The notes: generated by a model not told the origin, from the sequence alone. A stretch of 64,000 nucleotides of DNA from Thamnaconus septentrionalis (GCA_009823395.1 CM020509.1:22088199-22152198); one strand, 5' to 3'. Counted from the stretch's first letter, positions 37,468 through 48,917 are shown. Translations and numbers: made by a program.

Positions 37468-39446
37468 TGAAAGCCATAAGAGACATGCCACCGCCAGCTA
37501 GTGAGGCAGAGCTCGAAACTGTGCTCGGCATGGTGAACTACCTGGCGAGATTTGCACCCAATCTAGCCGACGTGTGTGCACCACTCAGACAACTGCTTAG
37601 GCAGGACACAGAATTCAAATGGGACACGACTCATGAAAATGCATTTCAGAAAATGAAAGAAATCATCACAGTGGAGCCGGGACCAGTGTTAGCCTATTTT
37701 GATCCTGAAAAAGAAGTAACACTACAAGTGGATGCGTCAAAACACGGCCTGGGAGCAACCATCATGCAGGAAGGCAGGCCAGTAGCGTACGCATCCAAGC
37801 TACTCAACAGCACAGAACAGAACTACGCCCAGATCGAGAAAGAACTATATGCAGTCCTGTACGGGTGTAAGAGGTTCCACGAGTACCTTTATGGACGAAA
37901 GATAACTGTGGAATCCGACCACAAACCGCTGGAGACTATTCTCCGCAAACCCCTAGCTCTTGCTCCACCGCGCTTACAGCGCATGCTGCTTGCAATGCAA
38001 AGATACTGTATAACTCTCATCCACAGACCAGGCAAAGAGATCCCGGTGGCCGACACATTGTCGAGAAAATCCCTGGATGAAGAGGACGAGTCTCTATCTG
38101 AGGCTATGGACACACAAGTCCATACTGTCATTAGCACAGCTCCAGTGAGTGCTGATAGGCTAGAAGACATCAAGACGCAGACAGCTCAGGATGAGCAGCT
38201 CTACACTCTGAAGCAAGTCATCCGGTCAGGCTGGCCTGAGACAAGAAAGCAATGTCACCCACTCATCAGCGAGTACTGGAACCACTGTGATGAGATCACA
38301 GAGGCTGATGGAATTCTGCTAAAGGGTGAGAAAATAATCATTCCACATGAGCTCAGACCACATATGCTCAAATGCATTCACACAGGACATTTTGGAGTCG
38401 AGAAAAGCAAACACAGAGCAAGGGACGTGATGTTTTGGCCAGGCATGGGTCAACAGATCGAAGAAATAGTGAAAAAGTGTGACATATGCCAAACACACCG
38501 CAGTTCTAATACTAAAGAACCCATGCTCTCACATGACATCCCAGAGACCCCATGGGAGACTGTAGCAACAGATTTATTCACATGGAACTCTGAGAACTAC
38601 ATCATTATCTGCGACTACCTTAGCAGGTATTTTGAAAGAGAGCGCCTGCACAATATCACAACAGCCGCTGTAATTCGCAAGATAAAAGCAGTGTTTTCGA
38701 GGCATGGAATGGCCCGTCGGGTTGTCAGCGATAATGGGCCATGTTACAACTCCCAAGAATTCAAGCAGTTTGCAAAGTCGTGGGGCTTCCAGCACATCAC
38801 TTCGAGCCCACACTACCCGCAGAGCAACAGGTTAGCGGAAAAAAACGTTCAAACTGCAAAACGAATCCTCACCAAGGCCAAAGAGGACAAGAAAGACCCA
38901 TACCTCTGCCTTCTGGAGTACAGGAACACACCTGTCGACGGACTCAAATCACCAGCCCAGACCCTGATGAGCCGCAGACTACGTTCCATCCTGCCTACGA
39001 CGACTCAGCAACTCCGACCTCAAGTGGCTCCCAAGGCTACTGTCCATGCAAGGAGGGAAGACTGTCAGCAGCGCCAGAAACAACACTACGACAGATCTAC
39101 CAGACCGATGTCAACCCTGCACGCCGGAGCACCCATCCGCTTCCAGCAGGAAGATGGCACCTGGAAACCAGCGACAGTCATTCGACCAGCTGAGACACCG
39201 CGGAGCTACCACATCCAGACCAGTGAGGGCCAGTCATTCAGACGCAACCGACGACATCTGCTAGACAACAATGCACCCATCACACAGCAACCAGAGGCCA
39301 GCGATGACGACTCCAGCACTACACAAGAGAGCCCAGGTGCACAACACCATCACACTGAGTCCGAGTGCGAACCTGTTCACACTGAGCCTTGCCAACGCAC
39401 AAGGTTTGGACGTATCATGAAGCCGAGGCAAGTTCTCGACTTATAA
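37452..39446 (+). pseudogene. Gypsy RT tail, RNase H and integrase
   Basis: A 664-codon open frame whose ATG-like start is arbitrary. It resumes in the RT connection (VKAIRDMPPPASEAELETVL), then RNase H (QVDASKHGLGA, YAQIEKELYAV, ESDHKPLE). The integrase HHCC zinc finger (HTGHFGVEKSKH to CDIC) follows, then the catalytic D-D-E residues in TDLFTW, SDNGPCY and NRLAEKNVQ. The C-terminal tail is rich in basic and Pro residues. The RT palm with YxDD is absent. RNase H and IN look intact. Confidence 0.85.
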
Positions 39447-39480
39447 TTGATTGTATAGGGTGTAGGCGGATCACTGCCCT

Positions 39481-39512
39481 TATATATATATATATAAGTA
39501 TATATATATATA
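39481..39512. repeat. (TA)n tract
   Basis: Imperfect TA repeats in the Gypsy 3' region. Confidence 0.9.
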
Positions 39513-39867
39513 AATGATGACATTGTAACAATTGTGGCGTTGCATTGCGTTCGTATGCATTCAAATCTGTGAGACGTTCGAAATCTGAATACTGTCAGAG
39601 TTATTCCCTCACAAAGTTATTCCATTCACAGGAGGACTTGTTGATCTACTGAGTGTAATTGTTTTCTACTGTTGTTGTTTTTTGAAGTAGCACACTTAAA
39701 TACTGTAGCACTTTTGAGTATACTGCTGTTACATTGTGTTCTGAAGTTAATTGCACTGCTGAGAATTTACAGTACAACTTTAATGGAACAGAAATGTTAT
39801 TCAAGAACCTCAGTTCTTGTGCATGTCATTTGATTATCTCCATAGGCACAGCTTATTTGTTTTTGTT

Positions 39868-39876
39868 AAAGGGAGA
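39868..39876 (+). other. Gypsy polypurine tract
   Basis: AAAGGGAGA directly before the 3' LTR, the expected plus-strand primer. Confidence 0.8.
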
Positions 39877-40109
39877 TGTAATGTTTTGTACTGGATACCG
39901 TTTAAACCTTTATTGTGAAGGTCACCAGCATTACTGTTGTAAGCATGAAGCATTATTTTGATAAGCATTAAAACCGGAAGCAATAAAGAACACCGAGGTA
40001 GATAGGGAGACAGCAAATAAAGAGTGAGCACATGCTAAAAGAAAGTTCGAGCGTCCAGTTATTATATAGATAAGCTATAATACTTCTCGTATATAGCCAT
40101 ATCACAACA
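39877..40109 (+). repeat. Gypsy 3' LTR
   Basis: 233 bp; substitutions relative to the 5' LTR include GGGATACC/TGGATACC, ATCGGAAG/ACCGGAAG and GACGGC/GACAGC. Confidence 0.93.
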
Positions 40110-41361
40110 CCAACCATACTGCACACCTGTTACAGAGGAAAATATATAGCAGGGGATATGTAGAAAACATGTTGCTTTAATGGCAATTAAATAATGAACA
40201 AAAGTGTTACAACAATACATCTGCCTGAGAAGCATCCCAGTGTTTAGCTCTTTATTGAAATGACTCTGAAAACACTGAAAAATGGAGGAAATACAGCTAT
40301 TTCATTACTTAATGACTATTAATATAATTCCTTCAAATTTGATGGGCCGGATTGGAAAGTGTAATGGGCCGCATATGGCCCCCTCCCCTGCCCTGACCCC
40401 CACTGACATCAGACTGAAGAGTCCGAAGCAGGAGAAGATGTTCCAGAAAAGTGGTGTCCATTCACCTCCAAATGGTCTGAAAGGTCCAAACCACTTTCTG
40501 GAAGTTGGATTTTTGGAAAAAATAATGAAAAAAAAAGAAATTTATTGTAATGGGAATTTTTTTTTTAATAGATCACAATTTTTTTCCTGAACGTCCTACA
40601 GACTTTAAACCTGGATCCTCTGACATAATTCCTTCCTTCTCAACAGGCCATAGGTGGAATCATCTTTCCACCACCTTCTTATCCGGAATTACGTGTCTTT
40701 GACCTCTGAATTTGACCTCTGACCCAGCTCCGAATGGATGACCCACTGATTCAGTTGTTCCGTTAGAATCAGGCTCCCTGAAACTGGGAGGGTGGGCGGA
40801 GTTTCAACTCAACAACAGGAAGGTAAAGTCAGTGAATGTGGGTTTGAACAGTGCCACTGATCCCTCTGGCCCTGCGCTTTTCAAAGCCTCAACTGGGGGG
40901 CGCCAGAGGACTCCAGGGGAGGCGACTGTGAAAACTGCGGCATCATATTGAAAGTGAAGCCAATGTTTAAGGATGAAGCGGCGGGAAAAGCAAAACAGTG
41001 TCCATAGTGATAAGGAAAGTCTCTCACTAGAGTTGATGTGTTGATGATTTCATTGGAGGAATTGTACCAGCAGCCTCAGAATGAAGACATTAGTTGACTG
41101 GAGAACTGGAGGAGGTTTCAATGAATTGAAAAATATGTTGAAAAACACTCAGATATTTATTAGAATGTGTTTCAAAGAGATGGTAAAGCATGCAGATGAT
41201 AAAATGTGTTTTAAAAAAAAGACATTTAAGAACAAACACAAAGGATTATTAAAATGTTATTAAAATATACACGTTGAAGAACATACAAATGTGAAAGATG
41301 TTTCCAAAAAATACACATGTATATAACATTTATTGTTGAAACCTTTTTTAATTTACAAAGC
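40110..41361. other. no gene recognised; repeat fragments
   Basis: About 40225-40290 carries TTTAGCTCTTTATTGAAATG, related to the edge of repeat R1 (2835, 8465). About 40335-40385 has GGGCCGGATTGGAAAGTGTA and GGGCCGCATATGGCCCC, a hAT-like terminal fragment. The rest (40400-41360) has no exons I can support. Confidence 0.4.
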
Positions 41362-41375
41362 AATGAGAATAACAG

Positions 41376-41752
41376 GGGGCGACACGGTGGCGCAGTGGTT
41401 AGCGCTGCCGCCTCACAGCAAGAAGGTCGTGGGTTCGATTCCGGGGCCCGGGCCCGCGACCTTTCTGTGTGGAGTTTGCATGTTCTCCCCGTGTCTGCGT
41501 GGGTTCTCTCCGGGTTCTCCGGCTTCCTCCCACACTCCAAAAACATGCATGAGGTCAATTGAACATTCTAAATTATCCGTAGGTGTGCATGTGAGTGTGA
41601 ATGGTTGTTTGTCTCTATGTGGCCCTGCGATGAACTGGCGACTTGTCCAGGGTGTCACCCTGCCTTCGCCCTAAGACAGCTGGGATAGGCTCCAGCAGAC
41701 CCCCGTGACCCTGAATTGGAATAAGCGGGTATAGAAGATGAATGAATGAATG
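41376..41752 (+). mobile_element. tRNA-derived SINE with perfect 14-bp TSD
   Basis: The A-box-like TGGCGCAGTGGTTAGCGCTG and B box GGTTCGATTCC show a tRNA-derived pol III promoter. The body GTGTGGAGTTTGCATGTTCT is a widespread teleost SINE sequence. The tail is (TGAA)n. The 14-bp direct repeat AATGAGAATAACAG at 41362-41375 and 41753-41766 shows target-primed insertion. Confidence 0.9.
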
Positions 41753-41921
41753 AATGAGAATAACAGTAGTAATGGACCTATATTGACCCCTAACCTCTGA
41801 CCCTGAAAGACATAGATTATTTCAAATGAAGGCTTTTTAAAATCAAAGGTGATCAAAGCAATGATACTTCAGCATCAATGCTTCTCTACAATAAATGCAG
41901 CATCCTGAATGCTGCTCATTG

Positions 41922-41922
<1 letters not shown>

Positions 41923-41964
<42 letters not shown>
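41923..41964. repeat. (GT)n microsatellite
   Basis: About 21 GT units. Confidence 0.95.
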
Positions 41965-41968
<4 letters not shown>

Positions 41969-42299
41969 GCCAGCAGAGGGCAGTGTTACTGCAGCTTGGA
42001 GTCATTTTCAGCCATTTTCAAACAAGTACCTCCAGTGCTTGGATGTTTCCCAGAAGCTTCATTTGCCCATCACTGCTTTGTCCTGCAGTCTGTTCTGCTC
42101 CTAGTGCAGTTTCTGCCACTGTTTTCCTGCCACTGCTTCTGACACAATGTTTGCTGTCCTTGTCTTTTGATGGAGTGAGAAGCTCCTTGAGGACCAGACC
42201 ATCTTCACCTGTTGCACTCAAACTGCTCCTGGGAGCCACAGCCACACTTGATGCACCCTGGCAGAGAGGGGCGTGGCTGCACTTCAACTCAACACAGCG

Positions 42300-42472
42300 T
42301 CATGTGATTTCAGGGAAGTGGGAGCAGAAATACTGATCAGAGAATCAAAGAATCAGAAAATATCACAAGAGCAGCTCAAAGTCCAAGCGGTTCTCCATCA
42401 GGCTCCAGGTTGGCTGGAGGCAGCAGCAGCAGCAGCAACCGCAGCAGTAGTGTGAGTGGTGCAGCAGGGTGA
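42300..42472 (+). promoter_or_regulatory. decayed NLR promoter/first-exon copy
   Basis: TCATGTGATTTCAGGGAAGT, CATCAGGCTCCAGGTTGGCT, a CAG-rich run (42421-42470) and GGTGAGTCCTCACTGACTCA parallel the NLR-C 5' region 3 kb downstream. The CAG tract is interrupted. The NLR intron breaks down near 42575, with no coding exon. Confidence 0.5.
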
Positions 42473-42709
42473 GTCCTCACTGACTCAATGATCCACCTTA
42501 AATCTGATGTCAGTCAACAGAGTCAGTGAGAGGTGGACCAGTGTCTGCTTCATTCACACAGGAGCTGAACTGATTTCAATCAATCAATCAATCAAACTTC
42601 ATTGATCCCTCATGGGAAATTCACTTCAGGCTGCCATCTGGCACCAATTTGGAAAAAACAAGGAGGGGGGGCAATGGGGGAGGGGGTGTTCCACATTATT
42701 AAGCAGACC

Positions 42710-42810
42710 ACCATTTTCAAGCAATATGGGAAAGAAAAAGGATCTCTCTAGTGCTGAAAAGCGTGAAATAGTTGACTGCCTTGGACAAGGTATGAAAACC
42801 TGCCGGCCTG
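42710..42810 (+). pseudogene. short transposase-like helix-turn-helix fragment
   Basis: Starting at the ATG at 42727 it reads MGKKKDLSSAEKREIVDCLG, a pattern like the N-terminal HTH of Tc1/mariner-type transposases, then diverges after about 25 codons. It is too short to classify firmly. Confidence 0.35.
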
Positions 42811-42892
42811 CTCTCAGTCCAGCAGCCTTCTGTGAAAAACACTCTTCCAGAAACGGAAACAACAACTTCCAGCTTCCAGTCCAGTCCCTAAG

Positions 42893-43135
42893 CAGCTGAG
42901 ACTGGGAGGTTGTGGGTTCCATCCCCGCCTGGGTCACACCAAGACTGTCAAAATGCTCCCACTGCCTCCCTGCTTCAGTCTTCAGGGTTGGAACTGTGGG
43001 GTTGGATAAGCCAGTGATTCCCAGGCGCAGTACCGCTGCTGCCCACCGCTCCCTCAGGGGATGATGGTCAAATGCTGAAGACACATTTCACATCTTTGGG
43101 GTTGTGACAATCACCGGGACTTTGACTTGACTTTA
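42893..43135 (+). mobile_element. SINE fragment (second family)
   Basis: GAGGTTGTGGGTTCCATCCC resembles a B box, followed by TGCCCACCGCTCCCTCAGGG and ATGGTCAAATGCTGAAGACA, a common fish tRNA-SINE body. The A-box end is missing. Confidence 0.6.
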
Positions 43136-44095
43136 AAATTCGCATTCTTTGTCGTTTGAGAGAAAAGGTTCTAACAGACGCTCATGTTACTTAACCTCTG
43201 ACCTCTGAGCTCCAACCCCTCTCGCTCTGAAATTTCACCCCAGAAAGGAGTGCTCTGGGTGGACACGCCCCCCCCAGGAACAGCCCTTAGCCTCCGTGGT
43301 GCTAACTTAGCTTCTGGTGCTCGACCTTTCTGAGGGTTGTTGAAAATGCTGCTGCTCTTTAAAGCCTGGCAGTCGCTGAGAATAATAAAGTGCTTCAGTC
43401 AGGAGGAGGAACGTCATTGGAAAATCTGACCTTGAAAATGACCTTTCAAATATACACAAGCGTGTTTTTTTCTGAAACAGGTGTAGAGGGGCGAGGAGCC
43501 TTTTTGGAGGAGCCTTGACAAATAAACCAGACAAGCTCCGACGTTGGAGGTGGAAATCTGCCACACCAACACTCACGCTGGCTCCTGACATCAGTCAGAA
43601 GATCAGAGGCACAGGGAGGCTCAGGGCCCGACAGAGAAGTTTCCAACAAAATGTGGGACCATTTGTAGACGACTACAAAAATAACTATCATAGGAATACA
43701 GTACATTAGTACTGTGGCTCCTATCAGTACTTGTGTCTCTCTAAATGTCCCATCACCATACACTGCTGATGAAAAACAAGATGCAACTGCAACTCCATGT
43801 ATGTGTACTGTATTAGATACTGTACCAGATACTGTATTCAAATTTAGAAATGTTTTATTGTTGCTACGCTGTGATGTGTTTTTAGCCTACTAATGTACAT
43901 TTAGTTCTATTTTAATGCATAACAACTCAGACAATAATTTTATTTATGTACATTGTCGTGTTTTCATGTGTGTGTGTCATGTGTCCTCAAGTCCTTCTGT
44001 ATTTCCATATTTCAGTTATTTATTAATATGTTTCTACATCTAAATTGCGAGAGCTTTGTTGTTCACCCTGCAACTCACTCTGGCCTATCTCTCTC
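43136..44095. other. no gene recognised
   Basis: Low-coding sequence. The frames on either strand near 43446-43841 have no recognisable domain. A CT-rich tract at 44090-44130 precedes a LINE fragment. Confidence 0.3.
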
Positions 44096-44990
44096 TCTCT
44101 GTCTCTCGTCCTCTCTCTCTCTCTCTACATGGATTGTTGATTTTCTTAGTGGTAGAATCCAGCAGGTCACAGCAGGAGCATCACTTTGATAAAATGACTT
44201 TTACCGGCTCTCCTCAGGGATGTGTTGTATTTCCTCTTTTATTTATCTTGTATACAAACTCTTGCACTATCACTATCACTATGCAGTATGCAGATGATAC
44301 TGCATTGGTCAGTCTTTGATTTGGTGAGGAAGAGGAGCACGGCCCTGTGCTAGATTATTACTATTATTACTATTTCATGGAGAGAAATGAAACCCTGTCT
44401 CTCCATCTAAATAAAGGCTTTTCATTGTTTCAAGAAGTGTGCCTCTCGTTTTAAGGGAAATGTGGATGAATTTCAGAAAAGTGAGGCCCCCAACTCTGTC
44501 TCTGTCACTTTGATAAATGGAGAGCCAATACAACAGGTCACCCAATATAAATATCTTGGCGTGGTGCTTGAAGTGGGACATGTGGACGGACCAAATGTGC
44601 ACCAAGTCTCAGCAGAGAATGAGGTTCCACCTCAAGAAACTGTTGACCTTTCCTGTCAGCAGCAAAGTGCTCCAAATGTTTCATTGTTCTTTTATTGAAA
44701 GCATGGTCACCTTTGCTGCCATCTGGTGGTTTGGCAACGCCACACAGGCTCAAATGAAGAGAGTCAGTCAAATCATCAGACTATGCAGCAAACTGTTGGG
44801 CTGCACTTGCCAAGCTTGGAGAGCATCTACAGACAGAGGATGCTAAACAAGGCCAGGAAGACCACCAGTGACCTGAGGCCCCCCTGGCCTGCACCTTTGA
44901 CTGGCTTCCTTCAGGGTGACCATACTGCCCCCCTCTGTTTAAACTCCTGAACAGCCAGCACAGTTCCTAACTTCAGCCTCTCAGCTGGTC
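44096..44990 (+). mobile_element. CR1/L2/Rex1-like LINE reverse transcriptase fragment
   Basis: Readable pieces in several frames: WIVDFLSGRIQQV at 44130, SPQGCVVFPLLFILYTN at 44210-44270, the catalytic MQYADDTALVSL at 44282-44317, TQYKYLGVVL at 44540, FIESMVTFAAIWWFGN at 44690 and a 3' LPS-type tail. Frames shift at least three times, so it is dead. The 5' two thirds of the element are absent. Confidence 0.75.
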
Positions 44991-45117
44991 TGGAGAAGCA
45001 TTAAAACTACTGCTGCTCCTAATAACTGTTCATGACATGTGACTACTGAGCTCTGTCCATGATTGATGTCTGGTGACTGTTGATGTATTTTATTGATTGA
45101 TATATTTCTGAAATGCC

Positions 45118-45118
<1 letters not shown>

Positions 45119-45159
<41 letters not shown>
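45119..45159. repeat. (GT)n microsatellite
   Basis: About 20 GT units. Confidence 0.95.
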
Positions 45160-45161
<2 letters not shown>

Positions 45162-45369
45162 CTGCAATCCAATTTAAAAGACTACTACATTTTTTCTAAT
45201 TCCTTTTCAGCCCACGTGGTCAAAGCAGATGACCTCTGACCCTCTGGAGTCTGGATCTGCTCCAGGTCTCTTCCCAAAGTCGCCCCATGCTGCTCTGGGG
45301 GTCCAATTGGTCTTTTCTCTGATTGGACAATGAAATTTGGCCTTCATCTTCATTAAATGAGGAGAAGCA

Positions 45370-45475
45370 GAAGCAGGAAGAGAAGTCAGAGTTGTTCTGT
45401 GTCAGGCTCCATTTTGAGGCGCAGCAGCAGCAGCAGCAACAGCAACAGCAACAACAACAACAACAACAACAGCAG
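45370..45475 (+). promoter_or_regulatory. NLR-C promoter and non-coding first exon
   Basis: GTGTCAGGCTCCATTTTGAG is followed by a mixed CAG/CAA tract ending CAG|GTGAGTCG. The region corresponding to the ISRE in NLR-A reads AGAAGTCAGAGTTG and does not match GAAANNGAAA. The intron to the coding exon is about 180 nt. Confidence 0.6.
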
Positions 45476-45654
45476 GTGAGTCGTCACTGAGTAAAGAACT
45501 CATGAAATGTGATGTGAGTGGACACCAGCAGTCATGTGTCTGCTTGATCCCACTGGGAACTCAGTGTTTCTTCCTGTTCTCTCTGTCTGAAGTGGAACTC
45601 ACTGGGTTCTCGGCTCACTGTCACACTTGACGTTTCACCTCAGACTGACTCCAG

Positions 45655-45793
45655 GACTCAAGATGAGTCTTCCAGTGGAGGAAGAGGAGGACAGAGCAAA
45701 GTCTCCAGGGTCCAGTGAGGTGTCTCTGAAGAGTGACTGGTCCATGAGTGAACCTCCAACCTTCAGTAATGAACCTGGAGCCTCTGGAACACA
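45655..45793 (+). CDS. NLR-C first coding exon
   Basis: ATG at 45663. 131 coding nt encode MSLPVEEEEDRAKSPGSSE, VSLKSDWSMSEPPTFSNEPG and ASGT, ending phase 2 at GTAAGAAC. It fuses the start of exon 1 and the end of exon 2 of the other NLRs. It is open. Confidence 0.83.
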
Positions 45794-46528
45794 GTAAGAA
45801 CACTAATGTCCTTGTTTCTCAGTCTAATTCTAGTTTGATTTGACAGTGATAAATTCCTCAGAAGGTGAAAAGGTGTCAGATGTTGTCGTCAGTGGTCAAG
45901 AGAAGAGAATCTTTGACATGGTCACATTCATCATGTTGAAATGCATCAAAGTCCTTCTGAGACTGAACTTTATGCAGTGGCAGGAATGTTTGATGCTCTG
46001 TCATAAAGTTCAGCTCAACTCCACTGAGATGAATTTCAATCCAAAGTTCAGTGCAATGTGACTCCACTGTCTCTGTCTGCTGAGAAACAAAGGGCCAGTT
46101 CCACAGAGCCACTGCTCAACCAGAGCCCACCAGGTGTCAACCACGCCAGATAGAAAATATACATTTGATAGATGAATATGTCATCTAATAATATATTAGA
46201 TGATGTGACAAGACCAGCCTAGAAAAAAGCTACAAATCCATGATGGGCGCAACGTGGTGGCTTAAAGACGGCGTCATTCACGGCTGCGCTCCATTCATTG
46301 TGGCTCAAATTCTTTGATTGTGAAGCTGCATGAAGGGATTGAATTTAGAAAACAGAGCAAAAGACAAGAAGTGATTTGTCAAGAGCCGACTAGGAGGCCA
46401 GCAGGCTGTCAGTTAGTGTTGATGGAGACAATGATTCCATCCAACTAGTGATGGTGTCAGAAAAACAACTGACAAGTGATGGACACCAACAACTGATCCA
46501 ATCAGTCAAAGCCAAAGTGTCTCCACAG
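45794..46528 (+). other. NLR-C intron before the NACHT exon
   Basis: The first about 255 nt (to TTTCAATCCAAAG at 46046) are near-identical to 29217-29470 of NLR-B. Beyond that point NLR-B continues instead with sequence matching 49047 onward, so this marks the left deletion breakpoint of NLR-B. Confidence 0.75.
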
Positions 46529-48359
46529 GAAGACGGAGGGAAGTCCTGGTGGTGAGGAGCAGCAGCTGCAGGAGCTTCTCCAGCAGCAGAAGATGAGTCT
46601 GGAGAGGAGATGGGAACATGTGACTGAAGGTGAAGAAGCAGGAAGTCAAACCCTCCTCACCAGCATCTACACTGAGCTCTACATCACTGAGGGAGGAGGT
46701 CAACAGAGAGCATGAGGTCAGGCAGCTGGAGACCAAGAAGACTAAGGAGACCAAGAAGACCAAGAAGACCAAGAAGACCAAGGAGAGCCTCCACGACCGT
46801 CCAATCAGGTGCAGCCAGATCTTTGAAGCCTCACCTGAGCAGCAGGGACTCAGAGTCAGAGTGGTTCTGACCAACGGCGTCGCTGGGGTTGGAAAAACCT
46901 TCTCAGTGCAGAAGTTCACTCTGGACTGGGCCCAGGGCCTGGAGAACCAGGACCTTCATCTGGTGCTTCCTCTCTCATTCAGGGAGCTCAACTTGGTCAA
47001 AGAGCAGCACTACAGTCTTCTGGAGCTGCTCCATGTTTTCCATCCAACGTTAGAGAAGCTCACAGCAGAGCAGCTGGATGTCTGCAAACTTCTCTTCATC
47101 TTGGACGGCCTGGATGAAAGCAGACTGGCTCTGGACCTTGAGGACAACCAGGTGGTGACTGACGTCACTCAGAAGAAGTCAGTCAGCGTCCTTCTAACAA
47201 ACTTGATCAGAGGAGATCTGCTTCCCTCAGCTCTGCTGTGGATAACTTCCAGACCTGCAGCAGCCAATCACATCCCTCCGTCATCTGTGGACAGGCTGAC
47301 AGAAGTACGAGGCTTCACCGATGACCAGAAGGAGGAGTATTTCAGGAGGAGGTTCAGAGATAGAGAAGATGTGTCCAGCAGGATCATCTCCCACATCAAG
47401 GCCTCCAGGAGCCTCCACATCATGTGTCAGATCCCGGTCTTCTGCTGGATCACTGCCACAGTTCTGGAGAGCATGTTGAGCTCAGAGCAGAGAGGAGAGC
47501 TGCCCAAGACCCTGACTGACATGTACTCACACTTCCTGCTGGTCCAGACCAAGAGGAAGCAGCACAAGAATGGAGGAGGTCCACAGGAGCTGATGGAGCT
47601 GGCCCAGCTTTTTCTGAAGCTGGGCCAGCTGGCATTTGAACATCTGGAGAGTGGAAAGATCATGTTCTACAGTGAAGACCTGGAGAAGTGTGGTCTCAGT
47701 GTGACTGACGCCTCTGTGTACTCAGGAGTTTGTACAGAGATCTTTAGAAGAGAGAGTGTGATCTTCCACAAAACCATCTACTGCTTCGTTCATCTGAGCA
47801 TCCAGGAGTTTCTGGCTGCAGTCTACATCTTCCACTGTCACACCAACAGAAAGATGACAGAAGATGGTCACTCTGGAGAATCCCTGGATAAGTTCCTGAA
47901 GAGGATGATGGAGAAATCCTTGCAGAGTCCAAACGGTCACCTGGACTTGTTTGTTCGCTTTCTCCATGGTCTCAGTCTGGAATCCAACCAGAGACTCTTA
48001 GGAGGCCTGCTGGGTCTCACTGACAACCATCCAGGAACCTTACAGAAGGTCATCAACAACCTGAAGAAGATGAACACTGGTGGTGTTTCTCCTGACAGAA
48101 GCATCAACATCTTCCACTGTCTGCTGGAGGTGAAGGATCAGTCAGTGCATAAGGAGGTCCAAGAGTTCCTGCAGTCAGAGAACAGATCAGAGAAGAAACT
48201 CTCAGCCATCCAGTTTTCAGCTCTGGCCTACTTGCTGCAGATGTCAGAGGAGGTTTTGGAGGAGTTGCACCTTAGCAAGTACGACACAACCATGGAGGGA
48301 AGATTGAGACTGATTCCAGCTGTGAGGAACTGCAGGAAGGCTGTGATACGTTTAGGAAG
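46529..48359 (+). pseudogene. NLR-C FISNA-NACHT exon with 8-nt deletion
   Basis: Acceptor GTCTCCACAG, donor AAG|GTACGT, 1831 nt (the NLR-A-like length would be 1839). The spliced frame reads EEQQLQELLQQQKMSLERRW to [15 protein letters not shown]. There CTGAGTGA, present in NLR-A, is missing after GAGGGA (46694), giving a stop at 46713-46715. After the deletion the other frame continues [11 protein letters not shown], then a tandem-expanded [17 protein letters not shown] (NLR-A has only KE). Then come Walker A GVAGVGKT (46876-46899), Walker [13 protein letters not shown] (47089-47124), the [18 protein letters not shown] and [13 protein letters not shown] regions, and the donor. Confidence 0.9.
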
Positions 48360-48369
48360 GTACGTAAAC

Positions 48370-48373
<4 letters not shown>

Positions 48374-48422
<49 letters not shown>
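48374..48422. repeat. (GT)n next to the NACHT-exon donor
   Basis: About 24 GT units beginning about 14 nt after the donor; counterpart of 18190-18221 in NLR-A. Confidence 0.95.
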
Positions 48423-48424
<2 letters not shown>

Positions 48425-48917
48425 ATTGTTCAGAGGGTTGAGTGTCTTTGAATGATGGAAGGTGAGAACCATTGTTAAATATAGATGTCTTTCTTTTTTG
48501 GGAGTTCCATTTTGGATTGGGATCAGTGACCATTTGAAAATATGTGGTTCTTTGTTGAGTTGAAAAAATCTTGAAGTGCAAAATACTTGATGAGGATGAG
48601 GATAAATGATTGAATTGTGAGTCAATGATGAAGAATAATGTCAAGGATATTTTGTTGAGTTGTGTTTCTCTTTTTTTCCTTTTTCATTTTGTCTGACTAA
48701 TTATTCCAGGTAATCGTATGGACTGTATCGGAGAGGCAAGAATCAGCTTGGGCTTCAGCCTGCTGCTTTTTCCTTCACACAGTTGTTATGTTTTTGTTGT
48801 TGTGAGTCTTTATAATGTGCATATTTGTTTTGGAAGCTTCTTTTTCATTGTTGTCAGTTGATTGCACAAGATTGATTGAATTTACACTGTCAACCAAAAT
48901 CAACTATTCAATCATTC

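Larger units (their letters stand above)
35788..40109 (+). mobile_element. Ty3/Gypsy LTR retrotransposon, RT-deleted
   Basis: Both LTRs are 233 bp (TGTAATG...CACAACA) and differ at only about five positions, so the insertion is recent. Flanks are GCAAC on the left and CCAAC on the right, an imperfect 5-bp or perfect 4-bp target duplication. Internally come a PBS, gag with CCHC knuckles, a protease, RNase H, integrase and a polypurine tract. The reverse transcriptase core between protease and RNase H is missing, so this copy is non-autonomous. The order PR-(RT)-RH-IN defines Ty3/Gypsy. Confidence 0.9.

Noticed and set aside
38741..39193. 150-codon frame overlapping the Gypsy integrase
   Set aside because: Alternative-frame shadow of the integrase and tail; no independent motifs.
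41376..41752. tRNA gene prediction from A and B boxes
   Set aside because: The boxes belong to a SINE with tail and 14-bp duplication; no cloverleaf tRNA body or anticodon arm is supported.
48374..48441. Val-Cys repeat tail on the NACHT protein (also 18190-18221)
   Set aside because: It is intronic GT repeat after the GTACGT donor; the coding exon ends at 48359 (18234 in NLR-A).
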